This document shows positions 58,690 to 64,000 of a stretch of 64,000 nt of DNA, one piece after another. The position numbers and the translations under genes are program-made. This DNA is from Porites lobata. Taxonomy: Eukaryota > Cnidaria > Anthozoa > Scleractinia > Poritidae. The DNA lies in the NCBI GenBank assembly GCA_942486035.1, contig CALNXK010000033.1, positions 607,501 to 671,500 on the forward strand. Direction: 5' to 3'. Position 1 is the first letter of the stretch. The number at the start of each line of letters is the position of its first letter. The notes under the pieces are model-generated. The model had not been told where the DNA came from. It saw only the letters and a list, made by a program, of their open reading frames with translations, and did not search any database.

Positions 58690-61600
58690 ACTTGATGATA
58701 TCTTTCCATCAGCAAACAACTCTGGAAAATAGTTCTTAACCATAAAAGTTATAGACGTGCAGTTTCTAAAAAACCAAATTAAACATTCCTATTTGTACAG
58801 GAATATTAAAGTCAGTCAAGTTTCATTCGAAAGACAGCTGTCGATCAGTGTATTGTCTTCATTGTCTTTTGCAGTTATCTAAAGACCGTCACTTGACTAA
58901 AGTTCACTCGAATAAAACTCTATTTTAACGGATAACTCAATGATGCAAGTATTGAAACAAACGTAACAAGAATGTAATGAAAAAAATAACACGAAAAATC
59001 ATTGTGTCGAAGGAGAACAAGGTCACTTTATTATGAATATGAGGTCATATTTTCCTAATTCCACTGAAATAATTGCCTTACCGGTACGACATTTATATGG
59101 TGAATAATTCTTCTCGCATTTTGGGTGTTAAATACCAGTTGGGTTTTACAGTTCGTAGTCATATCTAATAAAGCATAACCAAAGCACAGTTTCAACGCTC
59201 AGTACTGATAAATAATCTACTTGCTTTATGCGAAATCATAAATTGATTTCCAAATTTCCCCAGTTTATAGAACGCTAGAGTGATTACAATTGCTTTAAAT
59301 GTAAATGTTTTTCCATGCAGAAACGTCATTCTAAAAGATTAAGTAGAAACTCTTAACTAATTACTCAGTGAACCGAAAACGTGCTTTAAAATCGAAATGA
59401 CTGTAATATATACTTACATTTGTTGTGATTCTTGCATAATTACTCATAACAGTACGGCATTGAGTTCAATTTAATTCTAATTAAAAGAAAAAGAAATTGA
59501 ACAAGGCTGTCGCCACTTAATACGCTTGAAGTTTCTCTTCCTCTTTACAGCGTGAGCTAATTGTTTTGGTGGCTAATGATTAAGTACGACTTTTTTATCC
59601 AGCGTAAAACAAGTGAAGGTTATTTCCTGTAAGCTCAATACTCTCTGCTTGTATCCCATTTGTTTTTGTTTTGTTTTTTTACACCGAAATCGTGCCCGTT
59701 GGTATCACCTGACTTCTCTCACTGACCTTTATCTTAATGCAAAACTAGTTTTGGCTGCCCCCTTAGGAGATTTTACATTTCTGATCCAATTTCTTTCGGT
59801 AAATAAATTTGCAAAACCGATCAAAAAGAAAACACTGAATTTCATCTTTTTCTTCCACTGCAGGCAAATAAAACTAACCGAAAGAACTGCCAAAGACTGG
59901 GATCGATTTGAATAGCCATCCTAAAGGGATGGTTCGGAAACTCAAAATGTAGAGCTACATGTTACATGTTTTAAATATCGAACTATTAGCAGGATAAAAC
60001 TGGCTTGTCAAAGCTTTTGTCATGGGACGTTACGTTGTTTACGCATACTAATAAACAAGTTTTAACTACTTTTGCTAAACTAATTACAGAAAATCGTTAT
60101 CACCGGCAAATAAAAGAAAAATCAAACTTATTTTTCGGCGTCGATAGATGTTAACTTAAGTTAATATTAATGTGACAATCGGCGCGCAAAACATGGTGTA
60201 GTGGTCGGCTAAATTTGTTTCCATGCGTCAAACCTCTTGTCTTCCGTGATCATACAATATGAAGGAGACATTTGCTTTTAATTTATACTTTTTTATATAC
60301 TGTTTTATATTAGAACAAATAATACAACGAGATAAACTTTTATAACTTTATTGTAAATAGGGTCCAGTTTGGCGCGCCTAATATAGGCTTTCTCCAGCTA
60401 AACGTTTTCCTTTATATTCCCGGCGACGCGTTGTCCGAACTAAAACTGTGGCTAAACACAAGATGTTCCAAGGATCCAATTTCTCATAAGATAATGGAAG
60501 GAGCAGATCTTTGATCTATTTCGATAATTACGAATCGAAACGCCGGGACTTTTTAACTAAATGCCCGCAATAATTACGTCGAGTTTCTGTTATCATTGAA
60601 AAGCCGCTGGTTCAAGGAAGTTTGGCGCGTTTAATCTAATAATGATTATGACAAGGCTCGAATTTCCAGATTTTAAAAATAGAGGGCACCATATTGTTAA
60701 TTTTTAAAACCTGAGAAATTGACAATGGCAAGTGCTTTTAAGACTGTTTGTTTTGTACTTTGATGATTTGATGTAATTAAACACGCACGCGCGCGGGATA
60801 GAGACGGCGATCAAAGCTCAACCTAGATTTATGGGTGTAGAAATTGGTAGAAAAAATAAATTGTTGAGTTTATTTTTGGGTCTATTTCCTCTATGTTATT
60901 TAATCGATCTTTACCCCACACAATTTAAGAAAGACGTATCATTATTATTCAGAGGATTAAAAAATTTTTAATGAACAAATAAATTCAACGACTATCCCAT
61001 TTTTTTTAATGTTGGTAGACTCCTGGATATCAGAGGCGCTTAATCTAAAAATAAGACTTCTTAGCAGATCAATAATTTAACTCCTCTTACCGAAAATTCC
61101 TGGAATCCTTTCTATTTTCATAAAACAAATTTGACGGAGTTTCTCGAACCTTGACATTTTCCGTCGTTTCATTGTACATTATGATTGGACTCGTTTGTAA
61201 TGATCAAATGTCATTAAGCAAGCATTTTTACAACGATATTAAATTTCCAAAATTCTCGAGCTTTCAGGCATTAGAAATAGAATTAAATTCAGTAAATGAC
61301 AGTTCATGTAGAGATTTTTAATTTGGAAGAAAATAATTTATAGCAGCCTCTGTCACATTCAAGAATCGCAGCCTGGCCAAAGAAGTGCACCAAAGAAGTA
61401 AAAATTCAGGATTTTAAGTTTTTTTTCGAAGTACTGGAAAACCATAGGTTTCGACTCTGAAAATATTGAAGAAACAAAATATAATCCTAGCGCCATTGTG
61501 TAAGTTGACAGGGATCTTAGAACTGTCAAAGTACATACATTTTACGCTCTTGAATTTGAAAAGCGAAATTCAAATGCGTAGAAATGTTTCAAGTGACAAA

Positions 61601-64000
61601 TGCAGATAGTCTTTGAGATATCGAGTTACGCCAGCCAGCCTTACACATGTAGAAAATGTGTTTTCGATCTGACACGGGCGTCTTGAAAATAGTCACTTCC
61701 GACATGATCTAAAGTTTAACATTCGCGTCCTTGAAATATATTGGCTTGCCTTTTCCCTTATATCATTGGCGACTCTCTTAGATTTGACCTGCGAGTTGAT
61801 ATGTTTGAGGAGTGCCAGTTAAAAACTTCTTTCACTTCGTGCGCACCTGAATCCTGACGTTGCGTGATGACTGAGTTGATATTTTGAAAGAAACATAAGT
61901 TGGCGATAATGGTCACAACTTATCTTTTAAAGGCAAATTTCTCCTGAATAACCCCAAATACATCTCTCTCCACTGAATGTAACCTCACGTTGGAAAGTAA
62001 GGAACTATTTGTTGCTCCCCCTCGAGATCTAGACGGCCTTTATGGCCTTGTGACGATGATAATGAAATTATGTACTGGCAAATTTATGTTTTGGCCGCGC
62101 GCACGTCAAAATGAAAACATGTTGAGCCTATCGCGATAAGCAGACAGCAAATATAGAGGCGGATAAAGAGGACCAAGGAATCTAAATATTTGTTTGAAGA
62201 ACTCGATTGAAATTACACAACAAAGTAAACAAAACTATACTATCTCACCTTATATATGATCAAAGTTTGACAATTCGACAAACAGTTTGAACAGCCTGGA
62301 GATATTTGATCTTGACGCAAACCTTGGGAAAAAAGAATAGATCAGTCTCATTATTAACAAGAGTTTTTTTATTCTTAAAATAAAAGTAGAAAGTACGAGT
62401 TGTGTTCTTCGACACCTCCCCTGTACTTACCTGTTCCCACAGAAAAGTCAAAGTCGTTTGTTTCTCTGTTTACAAGTAATATTTCCAAAACGCCGTCCGC
62501 AAGGTATTGTGGGTACTAACTTCGAGGAATTGTGGGTACCTCTCGAAAATTGCTCTAACAATGTTATAGCGTCTCAAAAGAAACAAAACATCGTGATGAC
62601 GTTTTAGCACAGTTATTCATCGATTAATGTATAAGCTAACCTTTATTTCCTTTTACAGAATTGTTGGGCAATAGATGTGTTTATTTATCGGTACGATAGG
62701 GTTAGTAATTTATAGACACAAAAGCAAATGCTCTCGTTCGATAGTTTAAAATTAAGGTTAACATTTCATGTAATAGGTGTTGATATGTCTCTTCACATTT
62801 GTAAGTAAATGAATCAGAATATTAGTAGAAAGTTAATATTTAAGACCACGGTTCTTCCATCACCTTCATTCAAGAAACTTTGAAGCTTGCTGAAAAAATA
62901 TTCTTTAACAAATTTTAAATAATTCGGTTTTTATTTGGGCATTTTCTGTGAGCAATTAGTACGAGAAAATGCACTGTTTAAGATTTGTTAAACAGCAATC
63001 ATAAAATCTTCTGACTTTAAACAAAAGATGAATCTCGTACTCCGCCCACTCAATTGAACGTTCCCGGCTTTAAATATTCGACTCAGCATCACAATTCTTT
63101 GTTAGAATGGGATGCTGAGTGGAATTAAAAAAACATTCTTACCGGTCAACACGTTTTATATTCGTACAAATAGTCACTATTTGTAATTTTCCATTTTTAA
63201 AAGCAACCAATCTTCCCGTTAGCCGACGTCAGTCTCTTGTCGGTCCACTTGACTGATCTGTTAAATTACAGCTAAAATTATTCCTAGTTTACCTCAGCTT
63301 TCTTTACCTTCACAGTTCCAAAATTCAATTCATCATTAATTTAAAAAAAAATTCTTGTAAAGATCACCATTTCAATTTCTAAAGGTTTCAAGATACGGTT
63401 TCTAAAAGCCTAAAACAGCAATTTTCTCTGCCTGGTATGTTAAACCTATCGTATTAAGTTTATTTCTTTCTTAAATGAAATAGAACGTTGGTGTAATGAC
63501 GTCTGTGTTAGAATATGTCCTTGCTCAAATTTAATATATTTAGAACTCAAACCGCACCTTAAGTAAACACTTCTATCATATTTACATTTTCATTTTCTTT
63601 TGATGGTTTTTACGAAAGAGAACATATTTCAACCGAAATTTTGGAATTCCAATCTTATTTCGATTTCGGAGTAGTCGAACACTTTCAAAATATAAAAATG
63701 TCATGAAAATCTTTAGCCTTTCTTGTCGCTTATGTCGAATCTTTTTAACAGGTCTAATGAAAACATAGCTCTCTCTTGCAGGTGCTGTTAATCTGAACAT
63801 CTTGTCTGACGGAAGCTGAGCTGTCCAAGTCTTGTGTTCGAGGAATTTTCATCTTTAAGGCTAATTTCCTCCTCATCACGGTTAACATTAATTAGCGTAG
63901 ACTTATGGTTAATTATTACCCTGAATGGAAAACAGATGTATGTCCTTAGTAAAAGACAATTTTAGCTAATTTTTAATGCAAAAGGGAGAAAACAACACTA
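58690..64000. other. Gene-poor AT-rich interval to window end
   Basis: No convincing gene. It contains two TTTGGCGCG words 253 bp apart (60368 and 60621), a compact hairpin at 63081-63120, and a local ATTGTGGGTAC duplication at about 62507 and 62529. Confidence 0.45.
63081..63120. repeat. Compact hairpin
   Basis: ACTCAGCATC and GATGCTGAGT form a perfect 10-bp stem. Inside it, ATTCT and AGAAT form a second 5-bp stem around a TTGTT loop. Total 40 nt. Confidence 0.6.

Overview
This window looks like animal nuclear DNA, most likely from an anthozoan cnidarian such as a stony coral. The reasons are intron-containing genes, an AT-rich background, a FoxA-type forkhead gene carrying the conserved C-terminal FoxA motifs, a dense load of short foldback and terminal-inverted-repeat elements, LINE fragments and a tRNA-derived SINE. 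Species assignment is inference; no rRNA or mitochondrial sequence is present to settle it.

Layout. 0.3-2.05 kb: a satellite array of ~105-bp units split by a 5'-truncated LINE. 2.47-3.61 kb: a single-coding-exon class A GPCR on the minus strand, with a foldback element just past its stop. 3.8-11.1 kb: tandem repeats, several non-autonomous DNA transposons, a LINE 3' fragment and a ~280-bp dispersed repeat. 11.8-14.2 kb: a GT31 (beta-1,3-galactosyltransferase-like) gene on the plus strand in at least two coding exons; its intron holds two nested transposons and its 3' side two more. 15.6-20.3 kb: many MITE-like elements around one exon-like coding block of unknown function (17.59-18.22 kb). 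20.3-39.9 kb: no convincing gene. 39.95-40.84 kb: an intronless FoxA gene on the minus strand. 41-64 kb: no convincing gene, with a tRNA-derived SINE near 58.5 kb and degenerate satellite copies.

The three recognisable genes (GPCR, glycosyltransferase, FoxA) do not form a functional unit. The main architectural point is that FoxA sits alone in more than 40 kb of AT-rich sequence without convincing genes, as expected for a developmental regulator with a large cis-regulatory landscape. The most unusual things are a LINE flanked by a 95-bp perfect direct repeat, the same ~105-bp satellite family recurring as degenerate copies through the window in both orientations, a GPCR whose DRY motif reads DVY, and repeated transposon-into-transposon nesting. 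I found no CRISPR array, tRNA gene, rRNA gene or operon-like system.
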